Assembly: GCF_002884975.1 (NCBI RefSeq)
Contig: NZ_PJKB01000001.1
Coordinates: forward strand, 830,596 to 894,595
Direction of reading: 5' to 3'
From: Akkermansia muciniphila
GTDB lineage: Bacteria > Verrucomicrobiota > Verrucomicrobiia > Verrucomicrobiales > Akkermansiaceae
DNA length: 64,000 nt
Of the stretch, positions 18,610 to 27,337 are shown piece after piece (within the stretch, counting starts at the first letter, position 1; every line of letters begins with the position of its first letter). The notes under the pieces were generated by a model, which searched no databases, was not told the origin of the DNA, and saw nothing but the letters and a program-made list of their open reading frames with translations. The translations under genes were made by a program, and so were the position numbers.

Positions 18610-19593
18610 ATGCTTCCATGCCCGTTCATCCTGCCTGCGGCCCTTCTGCTGGATATTCTGGCGGGAGACCCGCCCAACAGGTTCCATCCCGTCTGCCTGA
18701 TCGGCTGGTGCGCGCGCCGCGCGGAAGCTCTGGCGCGGCGGCTGTGGGGCGGGACTTTTACGGCGGGAACGGCGGCGGCTTTAGGAACCTGCGCCGCCGC
18801 ATGGCTTGCCTGCGCGGTATTCTGCCTTCCCTTTTCCCTCTTCCCCTCCCCGTGGATTCCCTGGATTCCGGCCGTTCTGGTCATTTACATCTGCATGGCC
18901 CCGCGCGGCCTGGCGGAGCATGCGCTGCGGGTGGCGAACGCCCTGCGCAGCGGGAAGGACGGCGAGGCGCGGCACGCCGTTTCCATGATCGTGGGGAGGG
19001 ACACGGAACGGCTGGACCGTCACGGCATGGCCAGGGCGGCTATTGAAAGCGTGGCGGAAAATCTGACGGACGGCGTCTTTTCCACCTTGTTCTGGGCTGC
19101 GGCAGGCTGCCTGGCAGGGGGAGCCTCCGGAGCGGCCTTCGCCGCGCTGACGCACCGCGTTTTCAACATCCTGGATGCCATGTGGGGGAAAAAGAACGAC
19201 CGATACAGACGCTTCGGCACCTTTGCCGCACGCACGGACGATGCGCTCAATTTTATCCCCGCGCGCCTCATCCTGCCGTGCATCTCCCTGGCGGCCCTGT
19301 TCGTGAAGGGAACCTCCGCCCGGAGGGCATTCACCACGGGCTGGGCCTTCCGCCGCGCCCATGCCAGCCCAAACTCCGCCTGGAGCGAGGCGGCCTTCGC
19401 GGGCGCGCTGGGCCTCCGCATCGGCGGCCCGGTCTCCTACAAGGGGGTCCCTGCGGACTACCCGTGGATAGGGACCGGGCGCACGGAAGCCACCGTCAGT
19501 GACCTGGCCCTGGCCATACGCCTCATGTGGATGACCGCCGCCGCGGGCACGCTGATCTTCTCCCTCATCCTTTTCTTCATTCCCCGCTTCTGA
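18610..19593 (+). CDS. cbiB: Adenosylcobinamide-phosphate synthase
   Basis: Integral membrane enzyme (327 residues) that joins adenosylcobyric acid to (R)-1-amino-2-propanol phosphate, or free aminopropanol, to form adenosylcobinamide (phosphate). Recognised by the N-terminal LDILAGDPPNRFHPVCLIG, the middle ARAAIESVAENLTDGVFSTLFW and the C-terminal RAFTTGWAFRRAHASPNSAWSEAAFAGAL, with about five hydrophobic segments. It starts 3 nt after the cobD-cobQ stop and is followed 5 nt later by cobT. The fused gene upstream supplies both of its substrates. Confidence 0.95.
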   Translation: MLPCPFILPAALLLDILAGDPPNRFHPVCLIGWCARRAEALARRLWGGTFTAGTAAALGTCAAAWLACAVFCLPFSLFPSPWIPWIPAVLVIYICMAPRGLAEHALRVANALRSGKDGEARHAVSMIVGRDTERLDRHGMARAAIESVAENLTDGVFSTLFWAAAGCLAGGASGAAFAALTHRVFNILDAMWGKKNDRYRRFGTFAARTDDALNFIPARLILPCISLAALFVKGTSARRAFTTGWAFRRAHASPNSAWSEAAFAGALGLRIGGPVSYKGVPADYPWIGTGRTEATVSDLALAIRLMWMTAAAGTLIFSLILFFIPRF

Positions 19594-19598
19594 CCATC

Positions 19599-20639
19599 AT
19601 GAACAAACTGCATATCCCCCCGCTGGACGAACAGGCCGCCAAAACCGCCCTGGAGCATCAGAAAATACTGGCCAAGCCTCCCCTCGCCCTGGGGAAACTG
19701 GAACCCGTAGCCATCCAGATTGCCGCCATGACCGGCAATCCCGCGCCGCGCCTGAAGGACAAGGCCGTAGTCCTCTTCGCCGCGGACCACCACATTGCCG
19801 ACCACGGCCTCAGCCTGACGTCCACGGACGTCACCTACATCCAGACCCGCAATTTCCTTCAAGGAGGCGGCACCATCAACGCCTTCACGCGCAACGCGGG
19901 AGCCCGCCTCTCCGTGGTGGACGTGGGCGTGAATTACGACTTCGGCGACCTGCCAGGGCTGGTGAAAAAAAAGGTCATGCACGGAGCCAACGATTTCAGC
20001 AGGGGCCCGGCCATGACGAGGGAACAGGCGCTGGAATGCCTGCAAGTGGGCATCGACATGGCCCGGGAGGAAAAAGCCAGGGGGCTGGACATCGTGGCCG
20101 CCGGGGAAATGGGCATCGGCAATACCACGCCCTCTTCCGCCATCGTGGCCGTGCTCACGGGCACCCCGGTGGAAACCGTGACGGGGCGCGGCTCCGGCGT
20201 CAAGGGGGAAGTCATCCGTAAAAAAATAGAGCTCATCGAACAGGGAATCGCCCTGAACAAGCCCGACCCTTCCGACGCCATCGACGTGCTGGCGAAGATA
20301 GGAGGACCGGAAATCGGGGCCATGGCCGGGCTGATGCTGGGCGCGGCCTCCCTGCGCGTCCCCATCGTCATTGACGGCTTCATTGCCGGGGCGGCGGCAG
20401 CCATCGCCCAAGGCATACGCCCGGAAGCGGCGCAATATTTCATCGGCTCCCACAACTCCGCGGAACCGGGGCACAAGCTCATTATGGACCACATCGGCGT
20501 CACCATGTACATGGACCTGGGCCTCTGCTTGGGGGAAGGCACGGGGGCGGCCCTGTTCTTTCCGCTACTGGACGCCGCCACGCGCGTGCTCTCTGAAATG
20601 AAAACCCTGCCGGAACTGGACATCACCGTTCCGCGCTAA
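19599..20639 (+). CDS. cobT: Nicotinate-nucleotide-dimethylbenzimidazole phosphoribosyltransferase
   Basis: CobT (346 residues) activates the lower-ligand base to alpha-ribazole phosphate using nicotinate mononucleotide. Landmarks are VLFAADHHIADHG, the nucleotide-binding GEMGIGNTTPSSA, and the C-terminal LGEGTGAALFF containing the catalytic Glu. The start at 19599 gives a normal family N-terminus (MNKLHIPPLDEQA); 24 upstream in-frame codons overlap cbiB and are ignored. Confidence 0.96.
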   Translation: MNKLHIPPLDEQAAKTALEHQKILAKPPLALGKLEPVAIQIAAMTGNPAPRLKDKAVVLFAADHHIADHGLSLTSTDVTYIQTRNFLQGGGTINAFTRNAGARLSVVDVGVNYDFGDLPGLVKKKVMHGANDFSRGPAMTREQALECLQVGIDMAREEKARGLDIVAAGEMGIGNTTPSSAIVAVLTGTPVETVTGRGSGVKGEVIRKKIELIEQGIALNKPDPSDAIDVLAKIGGPEIGAMAGLMLGAASLRVPIVIDGFIAGAAAAIAQGIRPEAAQYFIGSHNSAEPGHKLIMDHIGVTMYMDLGLCLGEGTGAALFFPLLDAATRVLSEMKTLPELDITVPR

Positions 20640-20658
20640 CTCCTCCTTTCCCTGCACC

Positions 20659-21399
20659 ATGGCCGTCATCACCACCATCCGCTCCGCCTTCGGCTTCCTG
20701 ACCCGGCTGCCCGTAGGCCCGTGGCCGCTGCAAAACGACCTGAACGGCATCTCCGCATGGCTCCCGCTGGTCGGCCTCGTCGTGGGAGGGCTGGCAGGCG
20801 GCCTGACCTGGGCGGCCACCCTGCTCTTCCCCCCGCTGGTCTGCGGCGTCATCGGCTGCGCCTGCTGGGTAGCCATCACGGGCGGCCTGCATCTGGACGG
20901 AGTGGCGGACTGCGGGGACGGACTGCCCGTGGAAGTGCCGAGGGAACGCAGGCTGGAAATCATGAAAGACTCCCGCCTGGGCACCTTCGGCGGCACGGCC
21001 CTGTTCTTTAACCTGGCCTTCAAGGGCGCCGCGCTGGCGGCTCTGGCGGCCTGCGGTTCATGGGAGCTGCTGCTCACGGCGTGCGCGCTGGCCGGGCTGC
21101 TGGCCCGCAGCCAGATCTTCATCGCCATGCGTTTTCCGGGCGCGCGCCCCAGCGGCATGGGGGAAGCCTTCAAGCAGGGGACGCGCCCCGTCCACGCCCT
21201 GATAGCCGCCGCCGTCACCCTGGCTGCCTGCGCGCTGGCAGGGTGGCACGGGCTGTACGCCCTGCTCACGGCCCTGGCCGGTTCCACGGCCCTGCTCCTG
21301 TATGCCCGCCGCCGCCTGGGAGGCGTCACTGGGGACGTGTTCGGCTGCACCGTGGAATGCACGGAATGGCTCGTCCTGCTCACCTTCTGCACCTTATGA
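20659..21399 (+). CDS. cobS: Adenosylcobinamide-GDP ribazoletransferase (cobalamin synthase)
   Basis: Membrane enzyme (246 residues, about six hydrophobic segments) catalysing the last joining step, AdoCbi-GDP plus alpha-ribazole (phosphate) to adenosylcobamide. The N-terminus FLTRLPVG and the Asp-rich HLDGVADCGDGLP Mg-binding motif near residue 80 are diagnostic. The stop overlaps the cbiR start by four bases (ATGA), so translation is probably coupled. Confidence 0.95.
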   Translation: MAVITTIRSAFGFLTRLPVGPWPLQNDLNGISAWLPLVGLVVGGLAGGLTWAATLLFPPLVCGVIGCACWVAITGGLHLDGVADCGDGLPVEVPRERRLEIMKDSRLGTFGGTALFFNLAFKGAALAALAACGSWELLLTACALAGLLARSQIFIAMRFPGARPSGMGEAFKQGTRPVHALIAAAVTLAACALAGWHGLYALLTALAGSTALLLYARRRLGGVTGDVFGCTVECTEWLVLLTFCTL

Positions 21400-22211
21400 A
21401 AACTCCGCACAAATGCCGCGTTCCGGGCCTCAACATCGGCTGCACCTCCTTCATCATCCCGGACTACTACGTCCCCGCCATCAGGGAATGCGTCCATTAC
21501 GCGGATGACATCGCCCTGCTCCTGCTGGAAGCCGGAGACCACGGGGAGGGACTCATTACCCCGGCGGAAATCCGGGAGCTGGCCGGAATCGCCGCGGACG
21601 CCGGGGTCAAGTGGAACGTCCACCTGCCCACGGACGGCGGCTTCGCCACGGAGGAATCAGGGCGCCGCTACACGGAAAACATCATCCGCGCCATTGACCT
21701 GACCCGGGAACTGGAGCCCCACACCTGGGTCATGCACGTGGTTACGGACCACATTCCCGGCCCGGACATGCGCCCCCACCTTACGGAGCGTGAAACGGAA
21801 CGCATCCTCCGCAGCCTGGAGCAAATCACGCCCCATTTGCCCGCTCCGGAATGCCTGGCCCTGGAAAACCTGGAACGCCACCCGACCGATTACCTGGACA
21901 AGCTGGTCTCCGCCACGCCCCATTCCCGCTGCTTTGACATAGGCCATGTCTGGAAGGAAGGCCTACGGCCGGAAGAACTTCTGCCGCTCTGGCTGCCGGA
22001 CATACGCATGTGCCACCTGCACGGGCTGGAAAAACGGGATCACAAATCCCTGCACCACATGCCCGCCGCCACGCTGGACGCCCTCCTCCACCCCATGTGG
22101 GACATCCTTTTCTCCCCCCTCATTACCCTGGAAGTCTTCAGTCTGGACGACTTTCTGAACTCCCACCAGGCCATGCTGGAATCCCATGAACGCTACATCT
22201 CCAAACACTGA
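21396..22211 (+). CDS. cbiR: Cobamide remodelling amidohydrolase CbiR (TIM-barrel)
   Basis: 271-residue protein of the AP-endonuclease-2/xylose-isomerase-like TIM-barrel fold, with NIGCTSFIIPDYY at the start, WNVHLPTDGG near 72, and CFDIGHVWKEG then CHLHGLEKRDHKSLHH in the second half; the His/Asp/Glu residues in these motifs are candidate metal ligands. CbiR, first described from Akkermansia, hydrolyses the nucleotide loop of cobamides so the corrinoid can be rebuilt with another lower ligand. The assignment follows from fold, size and position between cobS and cobU. An ordinary sugar-phosphate isomerase is the alternative, but position argues against it. Confidence 0.85.
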   Translation: MKTPHKCRVPGLNIGCTSFIIPDYYVPAIRECVHYADDIALLLLEAGDHGEGLITPAEIRELAGIAADAGVKWNVHLPTDGGFATEESGRRYTENIIRAIDLTRELEPHTWVMHVVTDHIPGPDMRPHLTERETERILRSLEQITPHLPAPECLALENLERHPTDYLDKLVSATPHSRCFDIGHVWKEGLRPEELLPLWLPDIRMCHLHGLEKRDHKSLHHMPAATLDALLHPMWDILFSPLITLEVFSLDDFLNSHQAMLESHERYISKH

Positions 22212-22227
22212 CGCCAATCCCGCACGC

Positions 22228-22776
22228 ATGACGCTCGTCCTGGGCGGCATCAGAAGCGGCAAAAGCCAATACGCCGAACAAATAGCCGCCGGATTCGGGG
22301 AAAAAATCCTGTACGTCGCCACGGCGGAGGTGTGGCCCGGGGCCGGTTCCATGGAATACCGCGTGCGCAAGCACCGGGAACGGCGCCCGGCAAGCTGGCT
22401 TACGCTGGAATGCCCCCGCCATGTGGCCGCCGCCGTCCGGGAATCCGGCCTGCTGGACCAGGTGGACGGCGTCATTCTGGAATGCGTGACCCTGCTCGCC
22501 TCCAATACCCTGTACGCCCAGAAGGACCCTACGGACTACGAGCCGTTCCAGAAAGCGCTGATTGAGGAAATAGAGGCCTTGAAGGAACTCATCCCCCAAT
22601 CCCCCGTGCCCTGGGTTCTGGTCTCCTCTGAAACCGGCATGGGCATCAGCCAGGCGGACGCGGAAACGCGCCACTACTGCGACGGTCTGGGAATTGCCAA
22701 CCAGCTCCTTGCCAAAAGCGCGGATGAAGTTTATTTCATGGTGGCGGGGCTTCCCCTGACCGTGAAAAAACGTTAG
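22228..22776 (+). CDS. cobU: Adenosylcobinamide kinase / guanylyltransferase
   Basis: Bifunctional CobU/CobP (182 residues) that phosphorylates adenosylcobinamide and transfers GMP to it. It has the N-terminal P-loop GGIRSGKSQYAE, the KHRERRPASWLTLE segment with the guanylylated His region, and a C-terminal SSETGMGISQADAETRHYCDGLG. The start at 22228 gives the usual MTLVLGG N-terminus; an in-frame ATG at 22186 would add 14 residues and overlap cbiR by 26 nt. It is the last gene of the operon. Confidence 0.93.
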   Translation: MTLVLGGIRSGKSQYAEQIAAGFGEKILYVATAEVWPGAGSMEYRVRKHRERRPASWLTLECPRHVAAAVRESGLLDQVDGVILECVTLLASNTLYAQKDPTDYEPFQKALIEEIEALKELIPQSPVPWVLVSSETGMGISQADAETRHYCDGLGIANQLLAKSADEVYFMVAGLPLTVKKR

Positions 22777-22886
22777 GACGTCCGGGGACGGTTCCCCTCC
22801 CTGTAACCTGCGGCAAAAGGACAAAAGCAAAAAGTATTTGAACTTCAAAGGACTGTGCATTTTCACATAAAGAAATGCGCCGGAGA

Positions 22887-22915
22887 TTGACCGTGCCGTG
22901 CCCCTGTGGTATGTT
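22887..22915 (+). promoter_or_regulatory. Promoter of the riboswitch-autotransporter unit
   Basis: TTGACC (22887-22892), 17 bp, TATGTT (22910-22915): a good sigma-70-type match whose start point would fall about 15 nt before the riboswitch. It separates this unit from the cob operon. Confidence 0.65.
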
Positions 22916-22936
22916 GGCCGGGCCTTCATGATTTAC

Positions 22937-23067
22937 GGGAGGCGCTTCCGGGAAGCCCGTGGTACGGGCAGGAAATAAATGGGGAATCCGGTGTGAATCC
23001 GGAGCGGTACCGCCACTGTATATTGCACGGCTTAAAAACCTGCAATGAGCCAGATCGCCAGCCTCGA
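22937..23067 (+). promoter_or_regulatory. Cobalamin riboswitch upstream of the autotransporter
   Basis: The leader contains GGGAATCCGGTGTGAATCCG, GAGCGGTACCGCCACTGTA and a GAGCCAGATCGCCAGCC 3' segment. GAGGC at 22939-22943 can pair with GCCTC at 23061-23065 as closing stem. The B12-box core is shared with the 15561-15680 riboswitch. A CGCCGGCGAGTATTCCGGC hairpin just after it (about 23082-23100) sits between aptamer and start codon and may be the expression platform. Confidence 0.92.
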
Positions 23068-23115
23068 AGTATTTTATGAACCGCCGGCGAGTATTCCGGC
23101 ATTCAGACCATACAC

Positions 23116-26100
23116 ATGCATTCATCCAATACGCTCCGCTTGAACGGAGCAGACTATGATGGTCCGGCCTCCTTGAAGTCCGGAATGTTCAACACTCCTG
23201 GAAAAACACCGTGCCACGCCAGGCACCGGATGCAGGCTGTGGCTATGACCCTGGCCTGCCTCGGCATGCTGGGAACGGTCCATGCCCAGGATACTTCCAA
23301 GGAAAACCTGACCGGCGTTTATGACGCCACGGTAGCCAGAACAGCCTCAGACGCGGGCCTGGGAACGGTCTCCGCCACATTTAACGTGACGGGTTCCAGC
23401 AATGTGCGCGGAATCTGGGGAAAATCCGGAACCCTCAGCATTGACGCGATTGCCGGGGACGCCGTATTCAATGTCTCCTCCACGAGAAACAACGCCTTTG
23501 GCATTGACACCTCCTCCGGAGTCAATCTGGACATCGGCACCCTGGCAGGAACCTTCAACATCTCCGCAGCAAATACGAATGCCACCGGCATCCGGAGCTA
23601 CGGGAAAATCCTCTCCATCAGAACGATCACGGAAGACGCCCTCATCTCCATCACGGCCAATTTCTCCTCCAACGGCATCTATGCCTATCAGGGACGGCTG
23701 GACATCGGCACGATGGCAGGCAAAATCTCCGTGGAGCTGGGCACGGGAAACTATGCCAGAGGCCTGTATGCCTACGGAAACACCATGGACTACCAGGGTC
23801 CGCGTTACAAGGACGTCAACATCGGCACCTTCTCCTCTACAGGCACCATTTCCGCAGTGACAAACGACGGCTATGGCGCCAGGGGCATCCAGTCCAACTA
23901 CGGACAGGTGAACATCTCCCGGCTTGACGGGCAAATTACGGCAACCTCCGGCTCCGGCGATACAAGCGAGGATTTTTCCGCCATCGGCATTGAAGCCAGG
24001 GAAAACATCACACTGGGCGCCATGGGAGCAACGGGAACCATCACCGCCACCACCAACGGCACGGATGCCTATGGCATTTATGCCGGGGAGGAATCCGGCA
24101 GCCAGACTCACTCCAACATCACCCTCGGCAATGTGAACGGCGCCATCCGGGCGAACGCCATGGCCGGAACCGCCGCAGGAGCAAGCTCCACCGGTTCCGT
24201 AACTGTTGGAGACATCAACGGCACCATTTCCGGAACCTCCACGGGAACTGCGGCAGCCTATGGCCTGCTAGCGGAATTCTCCCTGTCCACAGGAACCATC
24301 AATGGAACCGTCAGCGCGGCAACTGCCGGGAATACGGCAGCAGCCCTGATGGGCGGAGCTGGCATCACGACGACCATCGGTTCCACCGGCATCCTCCAGG
24401 CTGCGGCAACGGGAGCTGACGGAATGGCCTATGCCCTGTACAGCGGCGGCACTACGGGCTCCGGTTTCTACACGGAAAACACGACAGACAACATCACCGT
24501 CCATGCAGGTGCTTCCATCAGCGGCATCTGGGAGCTGGGCGGATCCGGCAAAGAGGGCTCCGCGGACACTATCACGCTGCTCTCCGGCACGGAAGCCGAC
24601 CCGGGACTATTTGACTACACGGTGCAGACAACCGTCAACACCAACAAGTCCGACACGTCCACCCACCATTCCTCCGTCACGCTCAATGTGGGCAGTACGG
24701 ACAACAAGGCAAACTGGACCATCTCCACGGAAAAAGCCGCCGGGCTGCTCAACCGGCTCAACGTGGGCTACGGCTCCGCCGCCACCCTGACAGGCAACTC
24801 CCAGATTCTCCGTGAAGGAGCCGTCATTAACAACATGGGCACTCTGTCCGGCAATGGCACGCTCACCATTGCGGAAGGCATGACGCTGCTCAACGGTACC
24901 CTGGTGCAGAATGCGGCGGGAACTGCCCTGGAAGTGGGCTTTGACGGCCTAAACGTAAATCTGGACCTGGCGCAAAACGCCACGGTGGGCGCTACGGTGC
25001 TCAACACCACGGATTCCGCCTGGGTCGTCACGCTGGACCAGATCAAGGACGGTATCAAGGCCATGTACGGCTCCAAGGTGCAGGACTTCCAACTGGAAAA
25101 CTACCACATGAGCTACCGTCTTCAGGGCCAGGTATTCCTGGGTGAAGGCAAACCCATCGTCGTCAACCCCGGAGAAAGCATCTATGTGGGGGAAGGATCC
25201 AAGGTCATCATTGGAGAAAACCTGCCGGAGCACGGCATCGTGCTGGAAGGCGGGGAGGCGGATCTGAGCCAGTCAGACGCCGTCATCTCCTCCGGCTCCA
25301 TCAGCGGCACGTCCGGTCATTTGACACTGGCAGCCAGTGATGAAAAGGAACAGACCCTGAACTGGGAACACTCCGGCACGGTAGGCTACAGCGCCTCCGC
25401 CGCCAATGGAGGCGCCTTCAAAAACCTCAACGTCACGGGGGAAGGCATGACGGTGGTAGCCACAGGTTCCTATGCAGCGGAAAACATCGTTATCAGCAAT
25501 AACGCCACCCTCGTTCTGGACGGCAGGGGCGCCAGCCTGGGTGTGGCAGGCGGAACCCTCCAGCTGGGACAGGCATTCACACGCGCGGCAAATCCGGGAC
25601 ACCTGGTGCTGAACGGCTCCACCGTCTTGTCCGACGTGGATACCAACAATGGTTCCACCGTATCCGGGTCCGGCACGTTCAAGGGAGAGGTTACCTATTA
25701 CGGCAGTGAAATCATGATCGGCACCGGATCCTCCGCAGGTTACCACAACTATGAAGGAGGCCTGAACGCGTGGGGAGGAGTGCAGGAACTCACGTTCATC
25801 GTGAACGGGACGACGGCCGCCAATGCCGCCCATACCGGAGCGGACACCTATTCCCAAATAAACGTCTCTTCCTCCTACTATGTGGATGGAGCGCACGTCA
25901 ATGTGGTCATCGGAGACAACTTGCTCTTCAGCAAGGAACAAATCTTCTCCCTGTCCCTGGTTAACCTGGACCCGGACACCGTCATTGATCCGGACGGATC
26001 CCTGTGGGACCTCACCAGCATCGACCCCACGCTGAAGGGGCGCACGGACCTGGTCACGGACATCGGCTTCACGGTTTCCGACGACGGCCTGCACCTGATC

Positions 26101-27075
26101 TTCAACGGCAAGATCAACATCAATGCCGTGAAAGCCCTGCGCGGAGAGGAAGCCTCCCGCATCGCCAACACGCTGTGGTCCTCCGTCCGGGTGGTGGACA
26201 GCTTCGCCCATACGGCGGCTTCCCAACTGGACTTCCGCGGACCGGGAGCGCGTAACATCTGGTTCTCCGGGCTGGGGGACTTCATGAACGTCTCCTCCAC
26301 CACGGGAGCCTCCGGCTTTGACTACAAGGGCGGCGGCTATGCCGTGGGCATGGACTACGCCTGGACGAAAAACTGGATATCCGGAGCGGCCTTCGGCCAG
26401 ACCTTCGGTTCCTTCCACTCCGCGGACAAGCAATTCAAGGCGGACCAGGATGGACTGATGCTGGCGCTCTACCAGCGCTACCATCGCGACCTGCGCCGTG
26501 GAAACAGCCTGGACATTGACGGCTACTTCACCTATGGCAACATGGACAACGACGTAGATGGCACGCTGGGCAGCAGCCCCACCACCGCATCCTGGAATGA
26601 TGACGTATACGGCTTCGGCCTGAAGGGAACCTGGAACATCCGCCTGAGCAGCACGGATGTGCTGAAACCCTTCGCTGGCATTGAATTCCTGCACGGTTCC
26701 CAGGGTGTCATCGGGGAACATTCCGATGCCGGCACCGCCTGGTACCGGGACGGCTCCGTGCAGAACTGGAGTGTCCCCGCCGGACTCACCTGGCAGAAGC
26801 AAATCACCGTCGGCAAGGGCCAGTACCTGCTGCCGCAGGTAACGGTGGCCTACGCCGGAGACGTCTCCCGCCGCAACGCTTCCGTGAAAACGGACGCCTT
26901 CGGCACGCCCTTCCGGGTGGACGGCGTCCATCCGGGACGCCACGCCCTGATCGTCCATGCGGGCCTGAACTGGGTCATCTCCAGCGCCTGGAGCGCCGGA
27001 GCCTTCTACCATCTGGAACAGAGGAAACACATGACCAACCAGAGCGTTAACGCCACCGTGCGCTACTCATTCTAA
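23116..27075 (+). CDS. Large autotransporter protein under B12 riboswitch control
   Basis: 1319-residue type V secretion (autotransporter) protein. An extended signal region ends in MTLACLGMLGTVHAQ (about residue 58); in-frame alternative starts exist at 23185 and 23230. Residues 60-430 carry degenerate repeats of the form I-G-T/N-x-x-G-x-I-S/T-A, typical of a beta-helical passenger. Residues 430-1010 continue Gly/Thr/Ser-rich beta structure. From about 1015 a C-terminal autotransporter barrel follows (NIWFSGLGDFMNVSS, GGYAVGMDYAWTKNW) ending in VRYSF with the terminal aromatic. No protease or catalytic motif is seen. The riboswitch suggests a role in corrinoid capture or a response to B12 scarcity; this is inference from context. 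Confidence 0.85.
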   Translation: MHSSNTLRLNGADYDGPASLKSGMFNTPGKTPCHARHRMQAVAMTLACLGMLGTVHAQDTSKENLTGVYDATVARTASDAGLGTVSATFNVTGSSNVRGIWGKSGTLSIDAIAGDAVFNVSSTRNNAFGIDTSSGVNLDIGTLAGTFNISAANTNATGIRSYGKILSIRTITEDALISITANFSSNGIYAYQGRLDIGTMAGKISVELGTGNYARGLYAYGNTMDYQGPRYKDVNIGTFSSTGTISAVTNDGYGARGIQSNYGQVNISRLDGQITATSGSGDTSEDFSAIGIEARENITLGAMGATGTITATTNGTDAYGIYAGEESGSQTHSNITLGNVNGAIRANAMAGTAAGASSTGSVTVGDINGTISGTSTGTAAAYGLLAEFSLSTGTINGTVSAATAGNTAAALMGGAGITTTIGSTGILQAAATGADGMAYALYSGGTTGSGFYTENTTDNITVHAGASISGIWELGGSGKEGSADTITLLSGTEADPGLFDYTVQTTVNTNKSDTSTHHSSVTLNVGSTDNKANWTISTEKAAGLLNRLNVGYGSAATLTGNSQILREGAVINNMGTLSGNGTLTIAEGMTLLNGTLVQNAAGTALEVGFDGLNVNLDLAQNATVGATVLNTTDSAWVVTLDQIKDGIKAMYGSKVQDFQLENYHMSYRLQGQVFLGEGKPIVVNPGESIYVGEGSKVIIGENLPEHGIVLEGGEADLSQSDAVISSGSISGTSGHLTLAASDEKEQTLNWEHSGTVGYSASAANGGAFKNLNVTGEGMTVVATGSYAAENIVISNNATLVLDGRGASLGVAGGTLQLGQAFTRAANPGHLVLNGSTVLSDVDTNNGSTVSGSGTFKGEVTYYGSEIMIGTGSSAGYHNYEGGLNAWGGVQELTFIVNGTTAANAAHTGADTYSQINVSSSYYVDGAHVNVVIGDNLLFSKEQIFSLSLVNLDPDTVIDPDGSLWDLTSIDPTLKGRTDLVTDIGFTVSDDGLHLIFNGKININAVKALRGEEASRIANTLWSSVRVVDSFAHTAASQLDFRGPGARNIWFSGLGDFMNVSSTTGASGFDYKGGGYAVGMDYAWTKNWISGAAFGQTFGSFHSADKQFKADQDGLMLALYQRYHRDLRRGNSLDIDGYFTYGNMDNDVDGTLGSSPTTASWNDDVYGFGLKGTWNIRLSSTDVLKPFAGIEFLHGSQGVIGEHSDAGTAWYRDGSVQNWSVPAGLTWQKQITVGKGQYLLPQVTVAYAGDVSRRNASVKTDAFGTPFRVDGVHPGRHALIVHAGLNWVISSAWSAGAFYHLEQRKHMTNQSVNATVRYSF

Positions 27076-27101
27076 AAGTTCCTTTCCATTCGGAAACATT
27101 C

Positions 27102-27138
27102 CGGAGGGAATCCACCACGGATTCCCTCCGTTTTTTTT
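27102..27138 (+). terminator. Terminator of the autotransporter gene
   Basis: A 12-bp perfect stem (27102-27113 with 27119-27130) with a 5-nt loop is followed by eight T, 26 nt after the stop. Confidence 0.92.
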
Positions 27139-27168
27139 CGGCAGGCCCCTATATTTCACAGTAAATTC

Positions 27169-27198
27169 TTGACTCCGAGACCCTCTTGCCGCTTAATT
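27169..27198 (+). promoter_or_regulatory. Promoter of tRNA-Leu
   Basis: TTGACT (27169-27174), 18 bp, TTAATT (27193-27198), with the mature tRNA starting 15 nt later. Confidence 0.5.
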
Positions 27199-27212
27199 CT
27201 TCCACTTCACGT

Positions 27213-27295
27213 GCCGTCGTGGCGGAATGGTAGACGCGCTCGACTCAAAATCGAGTTCCAAAAGAGTGTGGGTTCGAGTCCCACCGGCGGTACCA
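27213..27295 (+). tRNA. tRNA-Leu (anticodon CAA)
   Basis: 83-nt class II tRNA. The acceptor GCCGTCG pairs with CGGCGGT (two wobble pairs), with discriminator A and encoded CCA. The anticodon stem CTCGA/TCGAG encloses loop CTCAAAA, giving anticodon CAA for UUG. The long variable arm and GGTTCGAGTCCC T-arm are present. It marks the left border of the AT-rich accessory region, and tRNA-Leu genes are common integration sites, but I found no second copy of its 3' end in the window. Confidence 0.93.
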
Positions 27296-27301
27296 ATAAA
27301 T

Positions 27302-27337
27302 AAACCCTGCAAGCTCAATGCTTACAGGGTTTTCTTT
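27302..27337 (+). terminator. Terminator after tRNA-Leu
   Basis: AAACCCTG (27302-27309) pairs with CAGGGTTT (27325-27332), extended inward by AAGC/GCTT, and a T-rich run follows. Confidence 0.75.
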
